A stretch of 64,000 bases of DNA from Bog-756 sp963756515 (GTDB lineage Bacteria > Actinomycetota > Acidimicrobiia > Acidimicrobiales > RAAP-2). Positions 42,442 through 51,163 of the stretch are shown one piece after another; the stretch's first letter is position 1, and each line of letters opens with the position of its first letter. The stretch covers positions 124,001 through 188,000 of the forward strand of contig CAVWNV010000009.1 of NCBI GenBank assembly GCA_963756515.1. The letters run 5' to 3'. The notes beneath the pieces were generated by a model, which did not search any database, was not told the origin of the DNA, and worked only from the letters and a program-made list of their open reading frames with translations. The position numbers were made by a program, and so were the translations under genes.

Positions 42442-43050
42442 TCAGAGGGCCAGGCGGGTGTGCTTGAACTCGTTCAGCTCGGGATGGTCCGTGATCAGCC
42501 CGAGCACCCGGTCGACGGTGGACCGGGCCTTGGCCGCGTCACCGTCGGGGCGCTCCATCAGACGCACAAAGACGGCGTGGTCGCCTTCGATGAACGTCGG
42601 CACGCCGAAGACGTCCAGCCGTGAGACCACATCCTCGTGCTCGGTCCGGACCTGCTTGGCCGGCCAGCCGGCCTCCACCTCGGCCAGCACGGCGTCCGCA
42701 TCCACGCCACCCCGTGTCAGCGCCCGGCGCACCACGGACTCGTCGCGCAGGTCGCCCCCCTCGTCATGGCGGGCCGTGAACAGTGACCGGTGGACGGCGA
42801 GGAATCGGTCGGGGAACCGGTCCCGGACCACCACCCCGGCGGCCAGGGCCAACAGATCGGGTTGCTGGGCCGGGTCGTCCCAAGCGGGGACGCCTCCCTC
42901 GGGAACGTGGGTCTGATTGAGGAAGAACGGGACGAACGTCACGTCCCAGGGTGCTCCGGATTCGAGTCCCTCGATGACGTGTTCATGCCCTATCCGGGCG
43001 AACGGGCACCGATAGTCCCAGGTCACAGCAAATGTCGTCGAAGTGTCCAT
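42442..43050 (-). CDS. DsbA-family thioredoxin-fold protein
   Basis: 202 residues. TWDYRCPFARIGHEHVIEGL has a single-cysteine CPFA site rather than CxxC, as in the FrnE/HCCA isomerase-like branch of the DsbA family; VSRLDVFGVPTFIEGDHAVFVRLMERP is the cis-Pro strand region. No signal peptide, so cytoplasmic. A redox or glutathione/mycothiol-dependent isomerase role is possible. Confidence 0.85.
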   Translation of the reverse strand: MDTSTTFAVTWDYRCPFARIGHEHVIEGLESGAPWDVTFVPFFLNQTHVPEGGVPAWDDPAQQPDLLALAAGVVVRDRFPDRFLAVHRSLFTARHDEGGDLRDESVVRRALTRGGVDADAVLAEVEAGWPAKQVRTEHEDVVSRLDVFGVPTFIEGDHAVFVRLMERPDGDAAKARSTVDRVLGLITDHPELNEFKHTRLAL

Positions 43051-43140
43051 ACCTGGCCAACCCCACCGGGGACGGATCCATTCCTGACCGGGTGCGGAGC
43101 GGGACGAACCGGCGCCGGCGGGAGTCGATCGGAGAGCCGA

Positions 43141-43794
43141 TCAGAGCAGGGTGCGACCCACCAGGCCCAGCGCTACACCGATGGCCGCGCCGCCGATCAC
43201 GTCGGACGCATGGTGGGCCCGCAGGTGGAGGCGGCTGATCCCCACCGTGGTCGCGGCGGCAAAGAGCAGGGCGTTGCCGCTGCGGTCACCCTTCCGGCTC
43301 ATTACCGTCACGGCACAGAAGGCGGCCAGCGTGTGGCCACTCGGAAAGCTGCTCGAGGTCGGTTCACGGACCGGTACTCCCGACGCGGTCAGACCGAGCC
43401 CGTCGCCGTCGGGGCGCGTGCGGCCGACGATGACCTTCAGGGCCCGGTTGACCACCGTGGACGCGGCACCGGCGATACCGAGGGCCCGCACCGCCTGGGC
43501 CCGTTCCGGACCGGTGTGGCGCGCTCTCCATACGGTGGTCGCAGCCCACATGACCCCGTAGTCGCCCAGTCCGGTGGCCAGCTTGGCCGCGCCGTCGAGG
43601 GCGGGATTCCCCCGGAGAGGTTCGAACCAGGCATCGACGCGGTCGTCGACCGACCGCACCAGTGCGGCCAGGCCACCCGCCCCGTGCCCGGCACCGTGGA
43701 TCGGACCTTCGGAGTCCGGCCTGTCCGGGCCGTCCGACGTGTCCGGGCCGGCGTCCCCGTCCCCGGTCGGTGGGGCCGTCCCCGCCGCGCTCAT
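43141..43794 (-). CDS. PAP2 superfamily phosphatase
   Basis: 217 residues. The tripartite motif is complete: KVIVGRTRP (about 120), SSSFPSGHTLAA (about 147) and SRLHLRAHHASDVIGG (about 188). Probably dephosphorylates a lipid pyrophosphate or phosphatidate at the membrane. About 40 Gly/Asp/Pro-rich residues precede the first helix. Overlaps the preceding nuclease gene by 4 nt. Confidence 0.9.
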   Translation of the reverse strand: MSAAGTAPPTGDGDAGPDTSDGPDRPDSEGPIHGAGHGAGGLAALVRSVDDRVDAWFEPLRGNPALDGAAKLATGLGDYGVMWAATTVWRARHTGPERAQAVRALGIAGAASTVVNRALKVIVGRTRPDGDGLGLTASGVPVREPTSSSFPSGHTLAAFCAVTVMSRKGDRSGNALLFAAATTVGISRLHLRAHHASDVIGGAAIGVALGLVGRTLL

Positions 43795-44612
43795 GCGGCA
43801 CCGGTCGCGGTTTCGCCCAGCACGACGGCCGCCTCCTCCGGATGGCCCCCGTAGGCCGGGCAGAAGTCCTGGAATCGGCAGAAACGGCAGAGGGGAGAGG
43901 TGCGGGGGCGGAAGTCCTCGTCACGACAGGCCCGTTCGATGGCCGACCAGACGGCCAGGGTCTTCACCCGTTGACCCCGGATGGCCTGTTCGGACGGCTC
44001 GGTCGTGATGGCCACGGGCTCCTTCAGATGGAGCAGCTTGACCTGGATGGGCCGCCGACCCAGCACCTCCTGGCACAGGAGGGCGTAGATGTGGACGCCG
44101 ATGAGTTTGCCCTGTTCATATGCGGGCGAGGGGGCCCGACCCGTCTTGTAGTCGATGACCACCAGTTCGCCGTCGGCCGTCCGGTCGAGTCGGTCGAGGA
44201 TCCCCCGGAGCCGCATGGTGCCCAGACGGGCCTCGAGCATCAGCTCGATGCCCACCGGCGTCACCTCGTTGGGATCCTCGAGGGCGAAGTAGTTCGTCAC
44301 CAGTGCCTCACCCTCGGACCGGAACTGCTCGGCCTGCGTCGGGGTGAGGGCCAAGGTCATGTAGTCGGGGTCGGTCTGGAGCTCGAGCCAGGCCCGGTCC
44401 AACTCGGAGCGGGCCGCTTCGGGCGTGCGCCGGCCCTGCTCATGGTGCCAGAACAGGCCCTCGAGCACGGTGTGGACGAAGGTGCCCCTCACCGTCCAGA
44501 TCGTGGGCAGGTCGGGCAGGTGTTCGATGGAGTTGAAGCGGAAGGCGAGGGCGCAGTCCCGAAACGAGGAGACCTTGGAGGGAGAGAGGGTCCGGGGGAG
44601 TTCGAAGGGCAC
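43791..44612 (-). CDS. RecB-type PD-(D/E)XK exonuclease with Fe-S cysteines
   Basis: 273 residues. LSPSKVSSFRDCALAFRF at the start; His in RGTFVHTVLEGLF; Asp in GILDRLDRTADGELVVIDYKTG (active-site Glu/Asp-x-Lys); C-terminal SPLCRFCRFQDFCPAYG. With the N-terminal Cys this makes four cysteines, as in AddB/Cas4-like iron-sulfur nucleases. Stand-alone; no helicase or cas genes nearby. Probably DNA repair. Confidence 0.88.
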   Translation of the reverse strand: MPFELPRTLSPSKVSSFRDCALAFRFNSIEHLPDLPTIWTVRGTFVHTVLEGLFWHHEQGRRTPEAARSELDRAWLELQTDPDYMTLALTPTQAEQFRSEGEALVTNYFALEDPNEVTPVGIELMLEARLGTMRLRGILDRLDRTADGELVVIDYKTGRAPSPAYEQGKLIGVHIYALLCQEVLGRRPIQVKLLHLKEPVAITTEPSEQAIRGQRVKTLAVWSAIERACRDEDFRPRTSPLCRFCRFQDFCPAYGGHPEEAAVVLGETATGAA

Positions 44613-44621
44613 GGGTACAGG

Positions 44622-45557
44622 TTAGGACGCGGGTGTGCCGGCGCCAGGCCCGGCCGGTGGCGCCGCCGCCGGCCCGGCTCCGAAGGCACCGATGACCGAG
44701 TCGGCCACGGCCGCCGGGAACTGGAGGGGCCCGAAGTGTCCCATGCCGGCCAAGGACTCGACCCGGCTGTCGGGGATGGGCGCGGCATCGGCTTTCATGA
44801 GACGGGCACCGAAGGCATCGGTCTCCGCTCCGTGGCCCAGCGTCACCGGGCACGAGATCTCGTGGAGGTGGGCGAAGGCGTCGTGGTCGCCGGCCGCCGC
44901 GAAGGTGGCGGCCTCGTCCTGGCGGCGGCACCGGAGCCGTACGGTCCGGCCGTCACCGCCCTCGTCGGCGGGGAGGACCTCGAAGCCGGATTCGACGTAG
45001 AGCCGCAGGGCTTCGGGATCCAGCTCGCGGTAGGGCGGCTTGGAGGCGTAGTTGGCCAAGGCCTCCCCGGCCGAGGGGAATGTCTCGCGCCGCCGCCGGG
45101 CCCTCTCGGCCAGTGGGTTGGTCGCGGCGATCAGAGCCCGGGCGGCATCGGGCATGACCACCGGCTCGAAGCAGTAGAGGGAGCCGAACAGACCGGGGCG
45201 GGCCTGTTCGGCCAACAGGACGGCGGCACCCCCGCACGAGTGGCCGAAGCCGAACGGGAGGTCCAGCCCCAGGTGGTCGACGACGGTGAGGACATCGGTG
45301 GCGAACCCGGCCCAGGCGAAGTCCCCGTCAGCCGGCCGGTCCGAGCGGCCGTGCCCGCGTAGGTCCAGTCCCCAGCACCGGAACCTCGGACTGAGCCACC
45401 GGGCCAGCGGTCCGAAGGGCTCCGCGCAGAAGCCGGTGGCGTGGACCAACAGGAGGTCCGGTCCCTGTCCCCCGAAGTCGTAGACGGCGAGGCCGAGGCC
45501 GTCCGGGGTCGTACTGCGGTCCCGGACCGGCTCGGCGGGCGACGGGACGGCGCTCAA
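44622..45557 (-). CDS. Alpha/beta hydrolase
   Basis: 311 residues. LLLVHATGFCAEPFGPLARWL, WGLDLRGHGRSDRP, nucleophile elbow FGHSCGGAAVLL (Ser about 105), and GMGHFGPLQFP with the catalytic His. C-terminal Ala/Pro/Gly tail. Substrate unknown. Ends 9 nt before the nuclease gene on the same strand. Confidence 0.88.
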   Translation of the reverse strand: MSAVPSPAEPVRDRSTTPDGLGLAVYDFGGQGPDLLLVHATGFCAEPFGPLARWLSPRFRCWGLDLRGHGRSDRPADGDFAWAGFATDVLTVVDHLGLDLPFGFGHSCGGAAVLLAEQARPGLFGSLYCFEPVVMPDAARALIAATNPLAERARRRRETFPSAGEALANYASKPPYRELDPEALRLYVESGFEVLPADEGGDGRTVRLRCRRQDEAATFAAAGDHDAFAHLHEISCPVTLGHGAETDAFGARLMKADAAPIPDSRVESLAGMGHFGPLQFPAAVADSVIGAFGAGPAAAPPAGPGAGTPAS

Positions 45558-45675
45558 AGCCGCGGCTCCTTGGGCATCCAGGGACGGTAGCCGAGGGCGG
45601 GCCGGTCCCCGTCCTGGGGGCCGGTCCCGACGGTGCTCGTCACTCCACGGTCACTCGACTAGACATTGATGACCT

Positions 45676-46284
45676 ATGGAGAACTTCCTCGCCGACCACG
45701 GCTACCTGGCCGTCTTCGTCCTGAGCTTCATCTCGTCGATGGGACTGCCGGTCGGCGCCGAGGTGGCCCTCATCTACGGCGGGGTGTTGGCCAGTGGACA
45801 GGTCACGAGCGAACACCACCAGCTCAGCCTGGCCGTGGTCATCGTGGTGGCCGTGGTGGCCGAGGTGCTGGGCTCCCTGGCCGGCTACCTCATCGGGTTC
45901 TACGGCGGAAGGCCGCTCGTGGACAAGGTGGGCAAGTACGTCCTGCTCACCCACAAGGACCTCGACCGGGCCGAGGCCTGGTTCGCCCGGCGGGGGGAGC
46001 CCTTCGTCCTGTTCGGTCGGTTCATACCGCTTCTCCGTTCCTTCGTCTCCTTCGCCGCCGGCCTGGGCGAGATGGCCATCGCCAAGTTCGTGGTGTTCAC
46101 GGTCATCGGCTGCGCCGTATGGTGCACGGCCCTGGTGAGCCTGGGTTACTCGTTGGGGAGCAGTTACTCGAAGGTGCTGAAGGGATTCAGCTATGCCGGG
46201 TACGTGCTGGCTGTCCTGGCCGTGGTGGCCGTGGTGGTCGTGCTCGCCCACCGGGTCCGGGTCGTGCGCCAGGAGCGGCACTGA
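45676..46284 (+). CDS. DedA family membrane protein
   Basis: 202 residues. FLADHGYLAVFVLSFISSMGLPVGAEVALI, ALGSLAGYLIGFYGGRPLVDKVGKY-type block, FARRGEPFVLFGRFIPLLRSFVSFAAGLGEMAI (about 107-139, split here), and several helices. DedA proteins are linked to undecaprenyl-phosphate recycling and envelope stress. ATG 45676. Confidence 0.88.
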   Translation: MENFLADHGYLAVFVLSFISSMGLPVGAEVALIYGGVLASGQVTSEHHQLSLAVVIVVAVVAEVLGSLAGYLIGFYGGRPLVDKVGKYVLLTHKDLDRAEAWFARRGEPFVLFGRFIPLLRSFVSFAAGLGEMAIAKFVVFTVIGCAVWCTALVSLGYSLGSSYSKVLKGFSYAGYVLAVLAVVAVVVVLAHRVRVVRQERH

Positions 46285-46628
46285 GCCGGGCCCGCCCGGC
46301 TTCGGCACGTCGGGCTGCCATCGAGGCCTCCGGGCACCTGGAGCGCTCGGACACGTGGAACGGGCTGCGGGCCGGCGACCGGGTGGTGGTGTCGGGCCTG
46401 TCCCTCCGGGGCGCCGAGTGGCGGTTCCGGGCCCACGTGCTCAACCGCCACAACGACACGGAGTCGATCGAGGTGATCGGCGGTCGTCCCGGTGACAACA
46501 AGATCCGCTCGTTCGTTCCCGAACGCATCTTCGCCGTCACCGGCAAGAAGGGGCCGCGGCGGAACGCCGGAAGGGCCACCACCGGGGAGCTCTCGCTGGC
46601 CGACGAACCCCAGCTGCCCCTCAGCTGA
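46281..46628 (+). CDS. Hypothetical protein with possible CTG start
   Basis: 115 residues if it starts at CTG 46281, which overlaps the DedA stop (CTGA) with AGGAG 5 nt upstream. No in-frame ATG or GTG lies near the conserved-looking start SGHLERSDTWNGLRAGDRVVV. The body has AEWRFRAHVLNRHNDTESIEVIGG and KIRSFVPERIFAVTGK, suggesting a small beta-rich domain. Family not named. A GTG start farther upstream inside the DedA gene is the alternative. Confidence 0.6.
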   Translation: MSRARPASARRAAIEASGHLERSDTWNGLRAGDRVVVSGLSLRGAEWRFRAHVLNRHNDTESIEVIGGRPGDNKIRSFVPERIFAVTGKKGPRRNAGRATTGELSLADEPQLPLS

Positions 46629-46692
46629 GGTCGAGTTCCGGTCACCACCCGACAGTGACGGCCCGACCGGTTCGGCTGTCGAGCTGCGGCAG

Positions 46693-46698
46693 TAGGGT
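46693..46698 (+). promoter_or_regulatory. -10 element of a leaderless transcript (TAGGGT)
   Basis: TAGGGT followed by 7 nt and ATG at 46706. No Shine-Dalgarno. Confidence 0.5.
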
Positions 46699-46705
46699 GC
46701 CGTGA

Positions 46706-47560
46706 ATGGCCACTGTCGTGTTCTTCCACGCCCACCCCGACGACGAAGCCATCGCCACCGGTGGGACCATGGCCGCCCTGGCCGACCAGGGGCACCACGT
46801 CGTGCTGGTGACGGCCACCCGCGGCGAGCTGGGGGAGATCCCCGACGGCCTGCTTCGCACGGGCGAGTCCCTGGTCGAACGCCGGGGGCACGAACTCGAC
46901 GAGGCGTGCCGCATCCTCGGTGTGTCCGACCACGTCTATCTCGACTACCTCGACTCCGGCATGGCCGGCGAGGAGTCCAACCATCGACCCGGCGCGTTCG
47001 CCGCCGCCGACGTCGACGAGGCGGCGCTGGCGCTGGCCGCCATCCTCCGTCGCCAGTCCGCCGATGTCCTGGTGACGTACGACGAGCACGGTGGGTACGG
47101 CCACCCCGATCACATCCAGGTGCACCGGGTCGGTGTGGCCGCCGCCGACCTGGCCTCGACGCCGATCCTCTATTTCGCCACCATGAACCGGGATCAGGTC
47201 GCCGGGCTCGTGGACCAGCTCGGCGAGACCGACTGGGAGCCCCCGGAGGGATCCTTCGACGGTGCGGAAGACATGGGGGAGCCGGCCAGCCGGATCACCA
47301 CGGCCGTGGACGTGGTCCCCTGGATCGAGCGCAAACGCCGGTCCATGCGGGCCCACGCCAGCCAGATCAGTGAGGACAGCTTCTTCCTGTCCATGCCGGA
47401 CGACGTGTACTCGCTGGTCTGGGGGCGGGAGTGGTTCATCCGGATCCGACCCGAGCCGGTCCGGTCCGGTCCGGATCACTGGGAGCCGTGGCTGCTCCTG
47501 GGTTCCGACGGCGCCACGGGTGGACCCTCTCCGGTGCTCGACCCCACGGCCCAGCCGTGA
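46706..47560 (+). CDS. LmbE/PIG-L family deacetylase, MshB-like
   Basis: 284 residues. FFHAHPDDEAIATGGTMA (zinc motif, about 6-23), RGELGEIP, DSGMAGEESNHRPGAF, and YDEHGGYGHPDHIQVHRVG (about 123-141). Distant paralogue of Mca in this window. Could be the mycothiol deacetylase MshB or another N-acetyl-sugar deacetylase; sequence alone does not decide. Leaderless-type promoter. Overlaps the next small gene as GTGA. Confidence 0.85.
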   Translation: MATVVFFHAHPDDEAIATGGTMAALADQGHHVVLVTATRGELGEIPDGLLRTGESLVERRGHELDEACRILGVSDHVYLDYLDSGMAGEESNHRPGAFAAADVDEAALALAAILRRQSADVLVTYDEHGGYGHPDHIQVHRVGVAAADLASTPILYFATMNRDQVAGLVDQLGETDWEPPEGSFDGAEDMGEPASRITTAVDVVPWIERKRRSMRAHASQISEDSFFLSMPDDVYSLVWGREWFIRIRPEPVRSGPDHWEPWLLLGSDGATGGPSPVLDPTAQP

Positions 47561-47736
47561 ACGCCCGTCACCAGGTACTGCGCGTGCACGGTGGCCGGTT
47601 GGTGGTGGACGAGCGACGCCTCGAGCTGGAGACGGCGCTCGACGCGGCCGCGGCCGAGGGCTACGACCTGGTCGACTCCTTCACCGTCGACGACAACGTG
47701 TACCTGGTTCTCCGACGACCCGATGTCGGGACCTGA
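47557..47736 (+). CDS. Small DUF4177-like protein
   Basis: 59 residues. ALDAAAAEGYDLVDSFTVDDNVYLVLRRP resembles the DUF4177 core (GWELVS...YLVLKRP). GTG overlaps the deacetylase stop, so probably coupled. Function unknown. Confidence 0.65.
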   Translation: MNARHQVLRVHGGRLVVDERRLELETALDAAAAEGYDLVDSFTVDDNVYLVLRRPDVGT

Positions 47737-47745
47737 GGCTCGTGC

Positions 47746-49311
47746 TCAGAACTCGGTGAACGACTGGATGGAGACCACCCGGTCGCGTCCCGACTCCTTG
47801 GCCCGGTAGAGGGCCTGGTCGGCCCGCTCGATCAGCGAGGTCGTGTCCTCGACTCCGTCCCAACTGGTCAGACCGGCCGACAGGGTGATGCCGAAGTCGG
47901 TGGTGGCGTCCCGTCCGCCCTCGCGGAGCTTGTCGAGGAGGTGGTGGCCGCCCAGGATGTCCGTCTCGGGAAGGACCAGGCAGAACTCCTCGCCGCCGTA
48001 GCGCACGACCAGGTCCTGACCCCTGATGTTGGAGACCATGACGGCGGCGATCGAGCGCAGCAGCATGTCGCCGGCCACGTGGCCGTGGCGGTCGTTGTAC
48101 TGCTTGAAATGATCGAGGTCGACCATGGCCACGGTCAGCGGTGTGTCGGAACGGAGGGCGTGCTCCATCTCGATCTCGATGCGCTCGTAGAGGGTGCGGC
48201 GGTTGGCCAACCCGGTCAGGGGGTCGGTCCGGCTCTCGGCCTGGAGTCCGCTGACGAAGTTGGCCCGGCTGGTCACCCGGAGGAAAGCGGCCGCGATGAG
48301 CTCGGCTCCCTCGCTGGTCCGATGGTCGGTCGGCCCGTTGCCGCCCGGACGCTGGACCACCATGACCAGCTCGCCCTGACTGCAGTACCCCACCGGAATG
48401 GCACAGAAGGCGGGGGTCACGACTACGGTATCGGTCCGTAGGGCCTGATAGAGCTCGGGCAGCTCGGCCAGGTAGGAACAGTCGAATCGGAGGTCGGGCC
48501 ACAGGGCCAGACCGGTGAACCGGCCCACCCGGCCGTTGCGGGCGAAGACCGCCACCCGCTCGGCCGGCAGGATGTCCGGCACCAGCGGCAGGCCCCGTTG
48601 CAGGAGGGCCTGGATGTCGTCGGCGTTGGCGGCGGCGTCCTCCGGCCGGTCCCCGTCGATGGCCTCGGTGAGGGCGGCGACGGCGTGCCGGAGGTTCACG
48701 TTCTGGTTGAGCGAGCCCACCGTCCGGGCCGTGATCCAGGTGATGATGACGATGGTCGAGGCGTAGACCAGCATCACCGACGCCAGGGCGCCGCCCCGCA
48801 CACCCTCCAAGCCGCTGATGACGGCGATCAAGGCGATGGCGTAGAGATCGATCCCGGTCCGCATCCGGCGGTCCCCGATGATGCTGACGAAGATGACACC
48901 GATCAGGACGGCGGGGGTGTACGTGCCGGGCTCGGTGGAGGAGGCCAGTGCGATGAATCCGAAGGCACCCATGGCCAGACAGACCATGACGAACACCAGA
49001 CCGGCCTGGGTGGCCACGTCGAAACGCTTGTCGCTGACGACCATGAAGAAGGCGGCGTAGACCACCGATGCCACCAGGCAGGCCACCGCCCCGATGATGT
49101 AGGGCCAACGCACCGGGTGCGCACCCACGACGATGACCGTGACGAGGAGGGGAACGGTGATCGAAACCGCGATCAATCCCGAGATGAGCCCTTCACGGAA
49201 CTGCCGTTCCGTGGGGCGGGCGAGGTCAAACTTCACGCCTTGGTTATCGGCGTCGACCCGGTGGTCCTTTACCGCTTTGCCGGGGTCGGGACACCGGCCC
49301 GGGTCGGGCAT
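47746..49311 (-). CDS. Membrane-bound diguanylate cyclase (GGDEF)
   Basis: 521 residues. Six predicted membrane helices (about 38-210), a less conserved sensory stretch (about 225-345), then GGDEF: RTDPLTGLANRRTLYERI, MVDLDHFKQYNDRHGH and RYGGEEFCLVLPE (about 445-457). The inhibitory I-site Arg-Gly-Gln-Asp is five residues before GGEEF, so product feedback is likely. Probably makes cyclic di-GMP; no EAL protein is nearby. ATG 49311 chosen; GTG 49236 is possible. Ends 9 nt from the convergent small gene. Confidence 0.9.
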   Translation of the reverse strand: MPDPGRCPDPGKAVKDHRVDADNQGVKFDLARPTERQFREGLISGLIAVSITVPLLVTVIVVGAHPVRWPYIIGAVACLVASVVYAAFFMVVSDKRFDVATQAGLVFVMVCLAMGAFGFIALASSTEPGTYTPAVLIGVIFVSIIGDRRMRTGIDLYAIALIAVISGLEGVRGGALASVMLVYASTIVIITWITARTVGSLNQNVNLRHAVAALTEAIDGDRPEDAAANADDIQALLQRGLPLVPDILPAERVAVFARNGRVGRFTGLALWPDLRFDCSYLAELPELYQALRTDTVVVTPAFCAIPVGYCSQGELVMVVQRPGGNGPTDHRTSEGAELIAAAFLRVTSRANFVSGLQAESRTDPLTGLANRRTLYERIEIEMEHALRSDTPLTVAMVDLDHFKQYNDRHGHVAGDMLLRSIAAVMVSNIRGQDLVVRYGGEEFCLVLPETDILGGHHLLDKLREGGRDATTDFGITLSAGLTSWDGVEDTTSLIERADQALYRAKESGRDRVVSIQSFTEF

Positions 49312-49400
49312 GGCCCCCGGATTGGTGTCCAGGAGCCCCCTTCGGGGGTCCTCGGTGCCCGGGACGGGTCGGATCCGGGGATTCCGGCGCCCTGCAGCCG

Positions 49401-51053
49401 TCAGACGGCCAGTGGGGGATCCGGGCCGGCTGCCAGCGCCCGGCGGGGCAGCATGCCGGTGAAGAACAGGCCGATGACGATGAGCAGGGCCACCATCCAC
49501 AGCGCGCTGCGCAGGCCGATCAGGCGGGCCGAGGCGTTCTCGTCCACGACGGCCTGCTGGGCCGGCGGACTGAGGTCGGTGGTGTGCAGGGCCTTCTGGA
49601 GCTCCGAATCGGATACGAAGGGCACCCCATTCTCCAACTGCACCGTGGCCTTGGCGGCGGCATCGGCCGGGATGGCGGTATTGGAGCTGACGCCGGCGAT
49701 CAGTCCCGAGGTCAGGCTCCCGATGAGGACGGCGCCGACCAGTGCGGTCCCCAGCGACGCCCCGAAGTTGGTGAAGGTGTTCTGCAACCCACCGACCTCT
49801 GCGCTCTGGCTGTCGGGCATGGCCGAGACCGTGACGGCCCCCAGTTGCGATGCCAGCGCACCGATGCCCAGACCGACCAGGGCCATCGGGATCAGGACGA
49901 TGCCGGCGTTGGCGCCGGGGTCGAGTCCACCCACCAGTACCAGGGTCCCGACCAGCATGGACACCATGCCCAGGCGCACCACCATCCGGGGTGAGGCGTT
50001 GGGAGCCAGTCGGGGAACGAGGACGGCCGCGAGGAGGAGGGTGATCGACAGGGGGAGCAGGCGGAGCCCCGTCTGCAGGGCGCTCAGCCCCAGGACCACC
50101 GACAAGAAGAGCGGGATGGTGAAGAAGATGCCCGACTGCACCATGTACTGGAAGAAGAAGGCCACCAGGCCGCCTGTCATCTGCACGCTTCGGAACATGG
50201 ACGGCCGGAACAGCGGCTCGCCACCGTGTTGCTCGAGGTGCGCCTCCCACTGCAGTAGGCCGGCGATGAACAACAGTCCGGCCAGGACCAGCCAGACGAC
50301 CGGCGAGACCCCGAGGACGACCGGCGCCCCGGGCTTGGGTCGGACGAACCCCCACACGCCGGACCGCAGTACGCCGAAGACGGTGAGAGAGAGACCGATG
50401 ACCGAGAGCACGGCTCCGAACCAGTCGAATGCCACCCTGGCCTCCGGGGCGGTCTCGTCGATGCGCCGCAGGTTGAGCAGGATGACTCCGACCAGGACGA
50501 CCTCGCCGATGAACACCCAGCGCCACGAGGCGAAGGTGGTGACGGCGCCACCGATGAGCGGCCCGGCGGCAACAGCCACGGCGCCGGCCGCGGCGATGAG
50601 GCCGTAGGCGGCCGAGCGACGCTGGCGGGGAAAGTTGCCGGCCACCAGGGCCACGATGGCCGGCATGATCAGGGCCGCCCCCAGTCCTTCCAGGCCGGAC
50701 CAGCCGATGATCAGCACGGTGAGGTTGGGGGCCAATGCGGTGAGAAGCGAGCCGCACGCGTAGACGACGAGGCCGATGGCAAAGGCCCGACGGCGTCCGA
50801 TGAGGGCCCCGATCTTGCCCCCGGTGATCATGAACGCCGCCATGACCAGGGTGTAGAGGGTGATGGCGGTCTGGATGCCGGTCACGGTGGTGCCCAGATC
50901 ATTGGCCACCGACTTGATCGAGACGTTCATGACCGAAGAGTCCAAGGTCATGAGGAACTGGCCCGACGCCAGGATCAGCAGGACCGACGAACCGGTCCGG
51001 GTGGGGTTCCCGGCCGACGGTCCCGACGGTTCCACCGCGGCCGGGTCGATCAT
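49401..51053 (-). CDS. DHA2-family (EmrB/QacA) MFS drug exporter
   Basis: 550 residues with about 14 membrane helices. MTLDSSVMNVSIKSVANDLG (helix 1), GGKIGALIGRRRAFAIGL (loop 2-3), GLGAALIMPAIVALVA and GPLIGGAVTTFASWRWVFIGEV (motif C region). A 70-residue extracytoplasmic stretch precedes the last helix. Likely proton-driven efflux; no adjacent regulator. 90 nt before the GGDEF gene on the same strand. Confidence 0.9.
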   Translation of the reverse strand: MIDPAAVEPSGPSAGNPTRTGSSVLLILASGQFLMTLDSSVMNVSIKSVANDLGTTVTGIQTAITLYTLVMAAFMITGGKIGALIGRRRAFAIGLVVYACGSLLTALAPNLTVLIIGWSGLEGLGAALIMPAIVALVAGNFPRQRRSAAYGLIAAAGAVAVAAGPLIGGAVTTFASWRWVFIGEVVLVGVILLNLRRIDETAPEARVAFDWFGAVLSVIGLSLTVFGVLRSGVWGFVRPKPGAPVVLGVSPVVWLVLAGLLFIAGLLQWEAHLEQHGGEPLFRPSMFRSVQMTGGLVAFFFQYMVQSGIFFTIPLFLSVVLGLSALQTGLRLLPLSITLLLAAVLVPRLAPNASPRMVVRLGMVSMLVGTLVLVGGLDPGANAGIVLIPMALVGLGIGALASQLGAVTVSAMPDSQSAEVGGLQNTFTNFGASLGTALVGAVLIGSLTSGLIAGVSSNTAIPADAAAKATVQLENGVPFVSDSELQKALHTTDLSPPAQQAVVDENASARLIGLRSALWMVALLIVIGLFFTGMLPRRALAAGPDPPLAV

Positions 51054-51163
51054 CGTCGCAACCTAGCCCCGATGCCGCGCCCGGGGTCGGATGGAACCGG
51101 CCGCGCTAGCTTGGCCGCACACGGTCACCCCGGTCCGGCGGGGCGACGGGATCGGAGATCACT

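Noticed and set aside
43616..43640. Possible tRNA T-arm GGTTCGAACC
   Set aside because: No acceptor or anticodon arms around it; lies within the PAP2 coding region.
43791..44612. Cas4 protein of a CRISPR system
   Set aside because: The nuclease has Cas4-like cysteines, but there are no cas genes or arrays nearby; stand-alone RecB-type nuclease is more likely.
48598..50607. 669-codon plus-strand frame over the GGDEF and MFS genes
   Set aside because: Shadow frame; both minus-strand genes have clear motifs and membrane helices.
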